37,725 nt of DNA from Comamonadaceae bacterium (GCA_947372495.1 CANBTZ010000003.1:1-37725), one strand, 5' to 3'; counted from the first letter of the stretch, positions 9,786 through 19,601 are shown. Notes: generated by a model not told the origin, from the sequence alone. A program made the numbers and translations.

Positions 9786-9814
9786 AAAAAAAGCGCCCGA
9801 CTGGGCGCTTTTTT
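9786..9814. terminator. Bidirectional Rho-independent terminator between DUF2909 gene and ctaE
   Basis: AAAAAAAGCGCCC-GACT-GGGCGCTTTTTT between convergent genes. Confidence 0.9.
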
Positions 9815-9832
9815 GTTGCGGCTAGGCAGCCA

Positions 9833-10714
9833 TCAGAGCCAGTACACGAGGATGTACAAACCCAGCCACACCACGTCAACGAAGTGCCAATACCAAGCTG
9901 CACCTTCAAAACCGAAGTGACGCTCAGTTGTGAAATGGCCCTTTTGCAGGCGCAGTGTGATGAACAGCAGCATCAACATGCCCACAAACACGTGGAAACC
10001 ATGGAAGCCGGTCAGCATGTAAAAGGTCGAACCGTAAACACCGGACGACAGTTTCAAGTTCATGTCGCTCCAGGCGTGGGCGTATTCATAACCCTGAACA
10101 AACAAGAAGACAACGCCCAACAACACTGTCATCCACATGAAGCGGATGGTCTTGCTGCGGTCACCGTGCTGCAAAGCGTGGTGAGCGATGGTCAGCGTCA
10201 CACCCGAAGTCAACAGCAAAGCGGTGTTGATGGTGGGGAGCCAGAACGGCGTCATGGTCTGGAAGGGCTCGATGATGCCGGCGGGCGAAGCCGTGGCACC
10301 GGCTGCCAGCGAAGGCCACACCGCTTTGAAGTCAGGCCAGATCAAGGCGTTTTCCAGGCTGCCCAGGGCCGGCAAGGAGTGCATGCGGGCCCACCACAGT
10401 GCCGAGAAAAAGGCACCGAAGAACATGACTTCCGAGAAGATGAACCAGGTCATGCTCCAGCGGTAAGACAGGTCGATTTTGTGGCCGTACATACCGCCTT
10501 CGCTCTCAGCGATGGCTTCTTTGAACCATTGGTACAAAACCACCAACCACCAGGCCAAACCACCGAACAAGGCATAACGGCCCCAGTCTGCGCCATTGAT
10601 CCACTGACCTGCGCCAAGAATCACGAAAAACAGACCAATGGCCGCCATCACGGGGTGACGTGATGAGTGGGGAACGTAGTAATAAGGCGTTGTGCCGTGT
10701 GCGGTAGAACTCAT
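9833..10714 (-). CDS. ctaE: Cytochrome c oxidase subunit III
   Basis: YYYVPHSSRHPVMAAIGLFF, YRWSMTWFIFSEVMFFGAFFSALWWAR, LTGFHGFHVFVGMLMLL, WYWHFVDVVWLGLYILVYWL; start refined to MSSTAHG. Confidence 0.96.
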   Translation of the reverse strand: MSSTAHGTTPYYYVPHSSRHPVMAAIGLFFVILGAGQWINGADWGRYALFGGLAWWLVVLYQWFKEAIAESEGGMYGHKIDLSYRWSMTWFIFSEVMFFGAFFSALWWARMHSLPALGSLENALIWPDFKAVWPSLAAGATASPAGIIEPFQTMTPFWLPTINTALLLTSGVTLTIAHHALQHGDRSKTIRFMWMTVLLGVVFLFVQGYEYAHAWSDMNLKLSSGVYGSTFYMLTGFHGFHVFVGMLMLLFITLRLQKGHFTTERHFGFEGAAWYWHFVDVVWLGLYILVYWL

Positions 10715-10755
10715 GGGGACTCCTGCTCTCTTTTCTTGGTAACTCAATTCTGGGG

Positions 10756-10953
10756 TTAAAAACCGGTGGGTTGAACCACCACCCAATTGACCAGGGCCAT
10801 CAGCCCCAGCACAAATAACAATGCAATCGCAATGCCCACCACAATGATGTGAAAGGGATTGAGACGCTCGGTGTCTTTCTGGTAATCGGCACTTTTGCGG
10901 ATGCCCAAGAAAGACCACAGCACGGCCTGAATGGTGCGCAGCATGGCACTCAT
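10756..10953 (-). CDS. DUF2970 family single-TM protein
   Basis: 65-aa MSAMLRTIQAVLWSFLGIRKSADYQKDTERLNPFHIIVVGIAIALLFVLGLMALVNWVV; overlaps ctaG by 4 nt. Confidence 0.85.
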   Translation of the reverse strand: MSAMLRTIQAVLWSFLGIRKSADYQKDTERLNPFHIIVVGIAIALLFVLGLMALVNWVVVQPTGF

Positions 10954-11558
10954 GAGCCCACTCCGTTCATCGGCGCCACTTGAGCGACAGGTGCTGCAGG
11001 CGTCTTACCGCCCACCTCGAAAAACGTGTAGGACAAGGTGATGGTGCTCACGTCCTTGGACAGCTTGGGATCGATGACAAACGAAACCGGCCATTGCTTT
11101 TTCTCGCCAGGCTCGAGCGTGTACTGGTTAAAGCAAAAACACTCGAGCTTGTTGAAATGGCTGGCCGCCTGGTGAGGCGCGTAGCTCGGAATGGCCTGCG
11201 CCGCCATGCGGCGGTTTTGGACATTCTGGAACTCGTACATGACCGTGGCCAGCTCGCCAGGATGGACCTGCACCGATCGCTTTTGTGGCTTGAATTCCCA
11301 GGGCCCACGGGCATTGGCATCGAACTCCACCGTGATGGTGCGGCTCAAATCCACTTGGGTGTTGGCAGGCAACTTGACTGCTGCACCCGTGGTTCCGTTG
11401 CCGGGCACCATGCGCTCCGAGACCGACAGGATGTTGATCCCGGTGATCTCGCAGATGTGTTTGTAAATCGGGATGAGCGCGTACCCAAAGCAGAACATAC
11501 CCGCAGTCACGACTGCCAGTTTGCCCACCATCTTCAAGTTTTCAGAGCGCAGGTTCAT
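10950..11558 (-). CDS. ctaG: Cytochrome c oxidase assembly protein CtaG/Cox11
   Basis: YKHICEITGINI, GELATVMYEFQNVQNRRMAAQAIPSYAP, FNKLECFCFNQYTLEPGEKKQWPVSFVIDPKL. Confidence 0.95.
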   Translation of the reverse strand: MNLRSENLKMVGKLAVVTAGMFCFGYALIPIYKHICEITGINILSVSERMVPGNGTTGAAVKLPANTQVDLSRTITVEFDANARGPWEFKPQKRSVQVHPGELATVMYEFQNVQNRRMAAQAIPSYAPHQAASHFNKLECFCFNQYTLEPGEKKQWPVSFVIDPKLSKDVSTITLSYTFFEVGGKTPAAPVAQVAPMNGVGS

Positions 11559-11568
11559 CCGATTTGCC

Positions 11569-11679
11569 TCAATAGCCCAAAAGCACCATCTTGGTCAAAA
11601 AGCCCACGAAAAACACAACGGCTACCGAGGCCAGAATCAGGCCCAGGCGCACATTGTTTTTCTTTTGTTCGGGTGTCAT
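11569..11679 (-). CDS. Cytochrome oxidase small assembly-type protein (36 aa), not in ORF track
   Basis: Reverse translation MTPEQKKNNVRLGLILASVAVVFFVGFLTKMVLLGY; one TM helix, between ctaG and ctaD, start and stop verified in frame (111 nt). Confidence 0.8.
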   Translation of the reverse strand: MTPEQKKNNVRLGLILASVAVVFFVGFLTKMVLLGY

Positions 11680-11692
11680 CACAAGCCTGCGA

Positions 11693-13309
11693 TCAGCCGA
11701 TCACGCGCGTGGCGGACTCGTCGAGCTTGGGTGGATTTTCGAAGGTGTGGAAAGGTGCTGGCGAAGGCACTTCCCACTCCAGACCCTCAGCGGCTTCCCA
11801 AGGTTTCTGGCTTGCTTTGTCGCCTTGACCACGCATGGTCGGAAGCACAATGAACAAGAAGAAGTAAACCTGAGCGAAGCCGAAGAAGAAAGCACCGACT
11901 GAAGCAATCATGTTGAAGTCAGTGAACTGCATCGGGTAGTCGGCATAGCGACGTGGCATGCCAGCCAGACCCAAGAAGTGCATCGGGAAGAAGGTCACGT
12001 TGAAGGAAATCAACGACCACCAGAAGTGCAGTTTGCCGCGCGATTCGTTGTACATCACACCGGTCCACTTGGGCACCCAGTAGTAAAAGCCAGCGAACAA
12101 AGCGAACAGCGAACCCGCCACCAGCACGTAGTGGAAGTGAGCCACCACGTAGTAAGTGTCTTGCATCTGGATGTCGATGGGAGCCATCGACAAGATCAGG
12201 CCTGTGAAGCCGCCCAGCGTGAACACGAAGATGAAACCCACAGCAAACAGCATGGGGGTTTCAAACGTCATGGAACCACGCCACATGGTGGCGATCCAGT
12301 TGAAGATCTTCACAGCGGTCGGCACGGCAATCAGCATCGTGGCGTACATGAAGAACAACTGACCTGTCACGGGCATGCCGGTCGTGAACATGTGGTGTGC
12401 CCACACGATGAACGACAAAATAGCGATCGAGGAGGTGGCGTACACCATCGAGGCGTAACCAAACAACTTCTTGCGGGCAAAAGCAGGCACGATCTGGCTG
12501 ATGATGCCGAAGGCCGGCAAGATCATGATGTACACCTCAGGGTGACCGAAGAACCAGAAGATGTGCTGGTACATGACCGGGTCACCGCCACCAGCAGGAT
12601 TGAAGAAGCTGGTGCCAAAGTGGCGATCGGTCAAGGTCATGGTGATCGCGCCAGCCAAAACGGGCATCACAGCGATCAGCAGGTAAGCAGTGATCAACCA
12701 AGTCCATGCGAACATGGGCATCTTCATCAGTGTCATGCCAGGAGCGCGCATGTTCAGGATGGTCACGATGATGTTGATCGAACCCATGATGGACGATGCA
12801 CCCAGGATGTGCATGGCAAAAATACCTGCGTCCATCGAAGGACCCATTTGCAGGGTCAGCGGTGCGTACAGTGTCCAGCCAGCAGCAGGTGCGCCGCCAG
12901 GCATGAAGAACGAACCGGCCAACATGATGGCTGCAGGAATCATCAGCCAGAAGCTGAAGTTGTTCATGCGGGCAAAGGCCATGTCAGAAGCGCCGATTTG
13001 CAAAGGCAGCATCCAGTTCGCAAAGCCCACGAAGGCGGGCATGATCGCGCCGAACACCATGATCAGACCGTGCATGGTCGTGAACTGGTTGAACAGCTCG
13101 GGGTTGACGATTTGCAGGCCAGGCTGGAACAGCTCGGCACGGATCAGCAGGGCCAAAACGCCGCCAATCATGAGCATGGCGAAACTGAACAACAGGTACA
13201 GCGTACCGATGTCCTTGTGGTTGGTCGCAAAGACCCAGCGACGCCAGCCAGCAGGCGCGTGACCGTGGTCGTCGTGAGCGTGATCGTGATGGTCGAGAAC
13301 GGCACTCAT
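11693..13309 (-). CDS. ctaD: Cytochrome c oxidase subunit I
   Basis: [82 protein letters not shown]. Confidence 0.98.
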   Translation of the reverse strand: MSAVLDHHDHAHDDHGHAPAGWRRWVFATNHKDIGTLYLLFSFAMLMIGGVLALLIRAELFQPGLQIVNPELFNQFTTMHGLIMVFGAIMPAFVGFANWMLPLQIGASDMAFARMNNFSFWLMIPAAIMLAGSFFMPGGAPAAGWTLYAPLTLQMGPSMDAGIFAMHILGASSIMGSINIIVTILNMRAPGMTLMKMPMFAWTWLITAYLLIAVMPVLAGAITMTLTDRHFGTSFFNPAGGGDPVMYQHIFWFFGHPEVYIMILPAFGIISQIVPAFARKKLFGYASMVYATSSIAILSFIVWAHHMFTTGMPVTGQLFFMYATMLIAVPTAVKIFNWIATMWRGSMTFETPMLFAVGFIFVFTLGGFTGLILSMAPIDIQMQDTYYVVAHFHYVLVAGSLFALFAGFYYWVPKWTGVMYNESRGKLHFWWSLISFNVTFFPMHFLGLAGMPRRYADYPMQFTDFNMIASVGAFFFGFAQVYFFLFIVLPTMRGQGDKASQKPWEAAEGLEWEVPSPAPFHTFENPPKLDESATRVIG

Positions 13310-13342
13310 CTTGATTTCCTCTTTACTTGATACGGTTCAGGC

Positions 13343-14515
13343 TTACTTGCGAGCGGCCAGCACATCCGCTGGTTGCACAATCTGCCCGGTCTTGTTCGAC
13401 CAGTTGTTCTTGGTGAAAGTGATCACAGCAGCGATCTCGGTGTCGGACAGTTGCTTCCACGAGGGCATGGCACCATTGTTTTGACCATTGAGCAGCACAG
13501 CCACTTGCTTGAGTTTGTCTGCATCCAGCACAACAGCCGAACCATCGAGTGGTTTGATCGGACCGGCACCCTTGCCGTTGGCCTGGTGGCAAGCAGCGCA
13601 GTTGGCCGCGTAGACCTTCTCGCCGCGCTTGGACAAATCGTCCAAAGCCCAAACTTTGCTTGGATCGTCCGCCTTGGCCGCTTGTTTCTTCTTCTCGACG
13701 TCCACCCACTTCGCGTAGTCCTCAACAGACAGGACTTTCACATGGATAGGCATGTAAGCGTGTTCTTTACCGCACAGTTCTTGGCACTGGCCGTAGAAGT
13801 CACCCGTCTTTTCGGCGCGGAACCAGGTATCACGAACAAAACCAGGGATCGCATCTTGTTTGATACCGAAAGCAGGCACAGCGAAGGCGTGGATCACGTC
13901 GTTGGCTGTCGTGATCACGCGCACCTTTTTGCCCACAGGCACCACCAAGGGGTTGTCCACTTTGAGCAGGTAGTTGTCGCCTTCGGGTTTGCCCGCGTTG
14001 GACATGGCGCGCTGGCTGGAGTCCAGAGTGGAGATGTAGCTCAGGCCTTCGCCCTCACCTTTGAGGTAGTCATAACCCCATTTCCACTGGTAGCCGGTGG
14101 CCTTGATCGTCAGATCGGCGTTGGTGGTGTCTTTTTGGGCCACCAGCACTTTGGTCGCTGGCAGGGCCATCAAGATCACGATCAGGAAAGGCGCTGCGGT
14201 CCACAAAATTTCAACGGTGACCGACTCGCTGAAGGTCGCAGGCTTGTGGCCCACAGATTTGCGGTGCTTCCAGATGGAATAGAACATCACCGAAAAAACG
14301 GCAATGAAAATCACCGTGCAGATGATCAACATCATCCAGTGCAACCAATGCTGCTCTTCGGCGATTTTGGTCACCGGAGGGGCAAAGTTCAATTGGTTGA
14401 CTGCGGGACCGCCCGGCAAGTCATTGACGGCGTGGGCGGCTGTCGCCAGCATCACGCCTGTGAAGATGCCCACGCGGGACAGCAGCGAAGCCAGTTTTCT
14501 GGAAATGTTCTTCAT
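13343..14515 (-). CDS. ctaC: Cytochrome c oxidase subunit II with C-terminal cytochrome c domain (caa3-type)
   Basis: CuA motif GQCQELCGKEHAYMPIHV plus C-terminal CAACH heme motif (GEKVYAANCAACHQANGKGAG); start refined to MKNISRK. Confidence 0.96.
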   Translation of the reverse strand: MKNISRKLASLLSRVGIFTGVMLATAAHAVNDLPGGPAVNQLNFAPPVTKIAEEQHWLHWMMLIICTVIFIAVFSVMFYSIWKHRKSVGHKPATFSESVTVEILWTAAPFLIVILMALPATKVLVAQKDTTNADLTIKATGYQWKWGYDYLKGEGEGLSYISTLDSSQRAMSNAGKPEGDNYLLKVDNPLVVPVGKKVRVITTANDVIHAFAVPAFGIKQDAIPGFVRDTWFRAEKTGDFYGQCQELCGKEHAYMPIHVKVLSVEDYAKWVDVEKKKQAAKADDPSKVWALDDLSKRGEKVYAANCAACHQANGKGAGPIKPLDGSAVVLDADKLKQVAVLLNGQNNGAMPSWKQLSDTEIAAVITFTKNNWSNKTGQIVQPADVLAARK

Positions 14516-14765
14516 GGTTCTCACAAACTTCCAAGTCACGTTTAGATCCACACCTTTGGCCCCGGCTGTTGCCAGCCCGGGCCAGGCCAGCGCATAACGC
14601 CAAGCCTTTCTTAGGGATTCGCCTCTGATGAATAACATATTCAACAGATTTCTCGCTTGGGCGCAATGCAAACCCCATAAGCGCCAGATGAACTGGACGG
14701 ACGAAATAGCGGCGAATTTTACCTGACTTGTGAATGGGTTTTGATATTTCTCAAAGCCAATGCCA

Positions 14766-15668
14766 TCAAGTCTTTCTGGCGCTGAGCATCTGGCGCATGT
14801 CGTCCAGGCCAATTTGGCTCTCCGACTGCACTTTGTGGCGCGCCATGGGCTTGAGCGCGTGACCGTACACCACCTCAAACGTCAAGCACAGCCGGCCCTG
14901 CTCATCGGGCCGGGCCAAGGCCTGCAAAGCCTGCATCAAATCGGCCCGCCAGCGGCGTCCACGCAGCCCTGCAAACCTCTGCCCATGCAGGTTTCGGCCC
15001 AGTTCGCGCAGTTCGGCCAGCAAGCGCTCGGGGGTTTCATAACTCAAGGTGATCCGCTCCATGTCCATGACAGGCTCGGCGAACCCGGCATGCACCAGCA
15101 TGTCGCCCCAATCGTGCATGTCGGTGAACTCATGGGCGGGCGCTGGCCAGCCCTTTTGGGCATAAATTTGACGCAATTCCCGCAGGGTATCAGGGCCAAA
15201 ACACGAAAACATCAGAAAACCGTCGACCGCCAGCGCCCGGTGCCAGGCCGCAATCAAGGCCTGCGGGTCGGCCGCATGGTGCAGCTGCATGTTGGCCCAC
15301 AGCATGTGAATCGCCCCTGCGGGCGGGGAGCCCACATGGGCCGCAGGCCCCATCCAGCGCGAAAGCTGCCACCAAGCGCCACGGGTCTGCAAATGAGCCG
15401 CCTGGGCGTGCGCCGCCTGCTTGGCCACCAGCCAGGCCGGGGCTTTGGGGTAGCGCTGCAGCAACTTTTGGTGCGCCTCGATCCCGCCCCGCAACGGCTC
15501 CCAATGCGCCCAGGTTTGGGGCTGCAAACGGATGAAGTCCAGCCGTTCCAGCATGCGAGAGGCTATTTCTTCGTGCAGCCAGGGTGACGCAACACCGTGC
15601 ACAGGCAAAGCAGCCCATCGCTCAGAGGCAAGCGGGTCGAGGGTGGGGGGGCGTTCAGAAGAGGACAT
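14766..15668 (-). CDS. BioC-like SAM methyltransferase family protein (motif I degenerate)
   Basis: EIASRMLERLDFIRLQPQ, IHMLWANMQLHHAADPQALIAAWHRALAVDGFLMFSCFGPDTLRELR, WGDMLVHAGFAEPVMDMERITLSY resemble the BioC fold; glycine-rich motif I not recognisable. Confidence 0.75.
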   Translation of the reverse strand: MSSSERPPTLDPLASERWAALPVHGVASPWLHEEIASRMLERLDFIRLQPQTWAHWEPLRGGIEAHQKLLQRYPKAPAWLVAKQAAHAQAAHLQTRGAWWQLSRWMGPAAHVGSPPAGAIHMLWANMQLHHAADPQALIAAWHRALAVDGFLMFSCFGPDTLRELRQIYAQKGWPAPAHEFTDMHDWGDMLVHAGFAEPVMDMERITLSYETPERLLAELRELGRNLHGQRFAGLRGRRWRADLMQALQALARPDEQGRLCLTFEVVYGHALKPMARHKVQSESQIGLDDMRQMLSARKT

Positions 15669-15721
15669 GTCAATCCATTCGGGCCTTGCAGGCCGCAACA
15701 GCCTGGCAGTATATTGATTTC

Positions 15722-16477
15722 ATGGTTCACAACTGGTTCAAGGGGCTCACCGCACCTCGCCTCGGGCGCGATCTGGGCGCTTGGCTGCCCAGCCGCTGCG
15801 CCATTTGCCGCGACTGGCCGACGGCCCCCGTGTGCGACCACTGCATTGCGCATTACGCGCAACCCCAGCCCCGTTGCCAGCGCTGTGCGCTGCCCCTGCC
15901 AGCGGGCCAAATCTGCGGGGCTTGCCTGAAATACCCGCCCCCCATCGATGTGTGCCTCAGTGCCGCCGCCTACAGCTGGCCTTGGATCGATCTGATCGCC
16001 CAACTCAAATTCCACGCCCAACCGGGCTGGGCTCGCCCCTTGGCCACCTTGATGCGCAGCAGCGACGGGGTAGAGGACACGCTGGAGGCCGCCGACTGGG
16101 TGCTGCCCATTCCGCTCTCGCGCGAGCGCTTGGCCGAGCGTGGCTACAACCAGTCTTGGCTGTTGGCGCGGCACCTTTCTCCGGGCAAGGCACAGCCGCA
16201 GTTGCTGCTGCGCACACGCGACACCCCTTCGCAGCGCACATTGCCGCGCAGTGAGCGACTGGCCAACCTGGAGGGCGCTTTTGCGGTAGAACCTCTGCGC
16301 GCGCACGAATTGCGAGACAAGCGCGTGGTGTTGGTGGACGACGTCATGACCAGCGGGGCCTCGCTGCACACCGCCGCCCGGGTGCTGCGCCAAGCTGGGG
16401 CAAAGCACATCAGCGCCGTGGTGCTGGCCCGCACCGAGGCGCAAACCGAAGCAGACTTGGACAGCCTGCCCTTTTGA
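15722..16477 (+). CDS. ComF family phosphoribosyltransferase-like protein
   Basis: Zinc-finger-like CAICRDWPTAPVCDHC / CQRCALPLPAGQICGACL and PRTase motif RVVLVDDVMTSGASL; start refined to MVHNWF. Confidence 0.93.
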   Translation: MVHNWFKGLTAPRLGRDLGAWLPSRCAICRDWPTAPVCDHCIAHYAQPQPRCQRCALPLPAGQICGACLKYPPPIDVCLSAAAYSWPWIDLIAQLKFHAQPGWARPLATLMRSSDGVEDTLEAADWVLPIPLSRERLAERGYNQSWLLARHLSPGKAQPQLLLRTRDTPSQRTLPRSERLANLEGAFAVEPLRAHELRDKRVVLVDDVMTSGASLHTAARVLRQAGAKHISAVVLARTEAQTEADLDSLPF

Positions 16478-16522
16478 CAGGCCACGCCGAGGCAGCCTCA
16501 GGCTCACGGCACAATACCGACC

Positions 16523-17005
16523 ATGTTTCATATCGTCCTGGTCGAACCCGAAATCCCACCCAATACGGGCAACGTCATCCGGTTGGCCGCAAACACGGGC
16601 TGCACACTGCACCTGATTGAGCCCTTGGGTTTTTCGATGGACGACAAGCACATGCGCCGCGCCGGGCTCGATTACCACGAGTACGCCCAGCTGCGACGCC
16701 ATGCCAATTGGGAAGCGTTTTTGGCGACAGAACAGCCCCAAGCCGAGCGCATGTTTGCGCTGACCACGCGCGGCAGCCAAGCGGCCCACACCATCGGGTT
16801 TCAGCCCGGCGACTGGCTGGTCTTTGGTGCCGAAACGCGGGGCCTGGCACCCGAGTTGCGCGAGCGCTTTGCAGCCGGGCAGCGTATCCGCTTGCCCATG
16901 CGCGAAGGCCAGCGCAGCCTCAACCTGTCCAACGCCGTGGCCGTCACCGTGTTTGAGGCTTGGCGGCAAAACGGTTTTGGCGGGGCCAGCGCCCCCAGCC
17001 TCTGA
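16523..17005 (+). CDS. trmL: tRNA (cytidine(34)-2'-O)-methyltransferase
   Basis: FHIVLVEPEIPPNTGNVIRLAANTGCTLHLIEPLGF, LVFGAETRGL, RLPMREGQRSLNLSNAVAV (SPOUT). Confidence 0.95.
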   Translation: MFHIVLVEPEIPPNTGNVIRLAANTGCTLHLIEPLGFSMDDKHMRRAGLDYHEYAQLRRHANWEAFLATEQPQAERMFALTTRGSQAAHTIGFQPGDWLVFGAETRGLAPELRERFAAGQRIRLPMREGQRSLNLSNAVAVTVFEAWRQNGFGGASAPSL

Positions 17006-17016
17006 TCAGCGTGTGA

Positions 17017-17472
17017 TCAGACGTACATCCTGGCCAGCGACTCGGCCACGCACACGGGTTTGTCGCTGCCTTCGCGCTCGATCGTGACATCCCACTGGAT
17101 CTGCATGCCATTGCCATCGATGGGGGTGGCCGATTGCAGCTTGAGCTGGGCACGCAAACGGCTGCCCACAGGCACAGGAGCCATGAAGCGCACTTTGTTC
17201 AGGCCGTAATTCACGCCCATGCGCACGCCTTTGACCTGCACCGTGTTGTCAAAGAACTGAGGCAGCAAAGACAAGGTCAAAAAGCCATGCGCGATCGGGG
17301 CGCCAAAAGGGCCTGCCTTGGCCCGCTCGACATCCACATGGATCCACTGGTGGTCTCCGGTGGCATCTGCAAAACGGTTGACCTGCTCTTGGGTGATGTG
17401 CACCCATTCGGAAGTGGCGACGTGTTGGCCCACGCAAGCGGCCAGATCGGCCAGTGTTTCAAAGGTTTTCAT
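17017..17472 (-). CDS. MaoC family (R)-specific enoyl-CoA hydratase-like protein
   Basis: ITQEQVNRFADATGDHQWIHVDVERAKAGPFGAPIAHGFLTLSLLP hotdog hydratase motif; start refined to MKTFETL. Confidence 0.92.
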   Translation of the reverse strand: MKTFETLADLAACVGQHVATSEWVHITQEQVNRFADATGDHQWIHVDVERAKAGPFGAPIAHGFLTLSLLPQFFDNTVQVKGVRMGVNYGLNKVRFMAPVPVGSRLRAQLKLQSATPIDGNGMQIQWDVTIEREGSDKPVCVAESLARMYV

Positions 17473-17551
17473 GTCGAACACTTTAGGCAAGTCGGCCAAC
17501 AACCCTTGTCCATGCCGCGACACTTCAAGGGCTAACCCCAAGTCAAAGGCC

Positions 17552-18145
17552 TCACTTGGCGGACATCCGACTAAGCTCTTGCCGCAATCGCGCCAACTCG
17601 GCGCGGTAATGTTCCGCATCGCCATAGTCGGCAAAGCCGTGGTAATGCGCATGGGCTTGAACGACCTTGCGGGCGTGCTTGATGGGGCACCAATACTGCT
17701 CCGTCAAACCCACCACCTCGCGCACATAAGCCACCACGCCTGTGCCATAAGAGCAATACGCACAGTTGATTTTTTCGATCAGGTTCAGGTACGCCAAGTG
17801 GGTGCGGTCAAACACAAAATACTGGCTGCGCTTGACGCGGGGAATCCGATACAGAGGAAAACAAACCCATTGGTACAGGGTGACAAACACATCCAACAGC
17901 AAGAAGGCGATGAACACCGGGTAAATGAAAGGCATGCTGATGAGACTGCGCCAATCCGAGCTGAACACATAGCGCAGCAAGCCCATCTTGAAACGCTTTT
18001 GCTGTGACAGCACTTCGGACTCAAACCGGACCTTGCTTAACTCGAAGTCGGCCTGCCACTGCTGCCGGCGCGATCTGGCCTCATGCTCGATGCGTTCTTC
18101 CAAATCGCGGATGCGCGCCAGAAATTCACTGATGTCAGGATTCAT
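17552..18145 (-). CDS. Conserved hypothetical membrane protein with conserved cysteines (197 aa)
   Basis: MNPDISEFLARIRDLEERIEHEARSRR... TM segment FIYPVFIAFLLLDVFVTLYQW, then KINCAYCSYGTGVVAYVREVVGLTEQYWCPIKHARK. Confidence 0.75.
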   Translation of the reverse strand: MNPDISEFLARIRDLEERIEHEARSRRQQWQADFELSKVRFESEVLSQQKRFKMGLLRYVFSSDWRSLISMPFIYPVFIAFLLLDVFVTLYQWVCFPLYRIPRVKRSQYFVFDRTHLAYLNLIEKINCAYCSYGTGVVAYVREVVGLTEQYWCPIKHARKVVQAHAHYHGFADYGDAEHYRAELARLRQELSRMSAK

Positions 18146-18269
18146 CTCCAACGCCTTGGGTAGCCATGCATGGAAACAATGTACCCGGGATGGGGCCAAG
18201 CCAGAGAACAGAAAACCGGTATCCAAGCGTGCCACACAAAGCGCCAGGGTGCCAAGGCGGCACCAACAC

Positions 18270-19598
18270 TCAGAGGGACTTGGCGACCAAACGGCTCGCG
18301 GGAAAACTCAGCATGAACGTCGATCCGCGACCGGGCTCACTGTCGATGCGCAATTGCCCACCGTGGCGCTGCACCACATGCTTGGTGATGGCCAACCCCA
18401 AGCCGGTGCCCCCAGTTTCGCGTGAACGGCTGCGGTCCACGCGGTAAAACCGCTCGGACAGCCGAGGCAAATGCTCAGGCGCAATGCCCGGGCCGGTGTC
18501 TTTCACTGAAAAAACCACCTGGTCATCTTCAGTGCGAGACCAAGCGATGCGGATCGTGCCGCCAGCCGGGGTGTAGCGCACCGCGTTGTTGGCCAAGTTG
18601 GACATGGCGCTGAGCAGCTCGTTGCGTGAGCCAGACAAACACCAATCAGGCACGGGCTCCAACACCAAAGTGTGCACAGGCCCCGTCGATTCGGGGTCTT
18701 GCAAGGCCGACAGGGCCAAGGCATCGTCGCGCACCTGCAGCGTCAAAGGCGCCAGCGCCACGGGCTCGCCTTTGCCGGGCAAGGGGCTGCCTTCCAACTG
18801 AGACAGGATCAGCAAATCGCTCACCAAGGTCTGCATTCGGCTGGCTTGCACGGCCATCAAATCCAAAAAGTGATGCTGCTCATCTGGGTCTAAGGGCAAA
18901 CTCTGCAAAGTTTCTACAAAGCCGCTCAGCACGGTCAGAGGCGTTCGGATTTCGTGCGACACATTGGCCACAAAATCACGGCGCATGATCTCGGCTTGGT
19001 GCACCGCAGTGATGTCACGGGTCAGCAGCAGTTGCTGTCCGTCCCCGTAACGGTGCAACTGCACCGACAACTTGACGCTCTTGGTCAGCGTGGGCGATCG
19101 ACCTTCGATGACGACTTCGCCATCGTGCTTGTCTTGCGTGAAATAACGCGAAAAAACCGGGTCTCGCACCATGTGCACCACGTGTTGCAGATGGTCTCTG
19201 TGAGAGTCGATGCCCAAGTGCAAAGCTGCCGTGTCATTGCACCACTCGATGCGTCCCTCTTTGTCCAGCAAGGTCACCCCATTGGGCGAGGCCTGAATGG
19301 CTTGCAAAAAATGCTGCAAACGGTCCGCATGCACTTGTACTTGCTGGTCTCGCTGCTGCAGCAAGCGGCGCATGCGGTCAGCCAAATCACGCCACAGTCC
19401 TTTGAGGACGGGCTGGTTCGCCACCTGCCCGGCGCGCAGCCAGACTTCAAGACGGTGGGCACGCCACAGCTGCTGAAGAACCCAGCCCCAGCTGACCAGC
19501 GCCACCATGGCCAATGCGGCGGTCCAGCCGCCGTACCACCAAGCGGCCCCTGCGGCCACCAAGCTCCAAAAAATCAGCGAAACCAGATGCGATGCCAT
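18270..19598 (-). CDS. phoR: Phosphate regulon sensor histidine kinase PhoR
   Basis: PAS domain, FVANVSHEIRTPLTVLSGFVETL H-box, N/G boxes DTGPGIAPEHLPRLSERFYRVDRSRSRETGGTGLGLAI; adjacent to phoB. Confidence 0.95.
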   Translation of the reverse strand: MASHLVSLIFWSLVAAGAAWWYGGWTAALAMVALVSWGWVLQQLWRAHRLEVWLRAGQVANQPVLKGLWRDLADRMRRLLQQRDQQVQVHADRLQHFLQAIQASPNGVTLLDKEGRIEWCNDTAALHLGIDSHRDHLQHVVHMVRDPVFSRYFTQDKHDGEVVIEGRSPTLTKSVKLSVQLHRYGDGQQLLLTRDITAVHQAEIMRRDFVANVSHEIRTPLTVLSGFVETLQSLPLDPDEQHHFLDLMAVQASRMQTLVSDLLILSQLEGSPLPGKGEPVALAPLTLQVRDDALALSALQDPESTGPVHTLVLEPVPDWCLSGSRNELLSAMSNLANNAVRYTPAGGTIRIAWSRTEDDQVVFSVKDTGPGIAPEHLPRLSERFYRVDRSRSRETGGTGLGLAITKHVVQRHGGQLRIDSEPGRGSTFMLSFPASRLVAKSL

Positions 19599-19601
19599 GC
19601 C

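Noticed and set aside
11978-13330. 450-aa plus-strand ORF opposite ctaD
   Set aside because: Shadow ORF antisense to the highly conserved COX I gene; His/Glu/Asp-rich with no recognisable domain.
15563-16969. 468-aa minus-strand ORF opposite comF/trmL
   Set aside because: Antisense to two recognised plus-strand genes; no domain signature.
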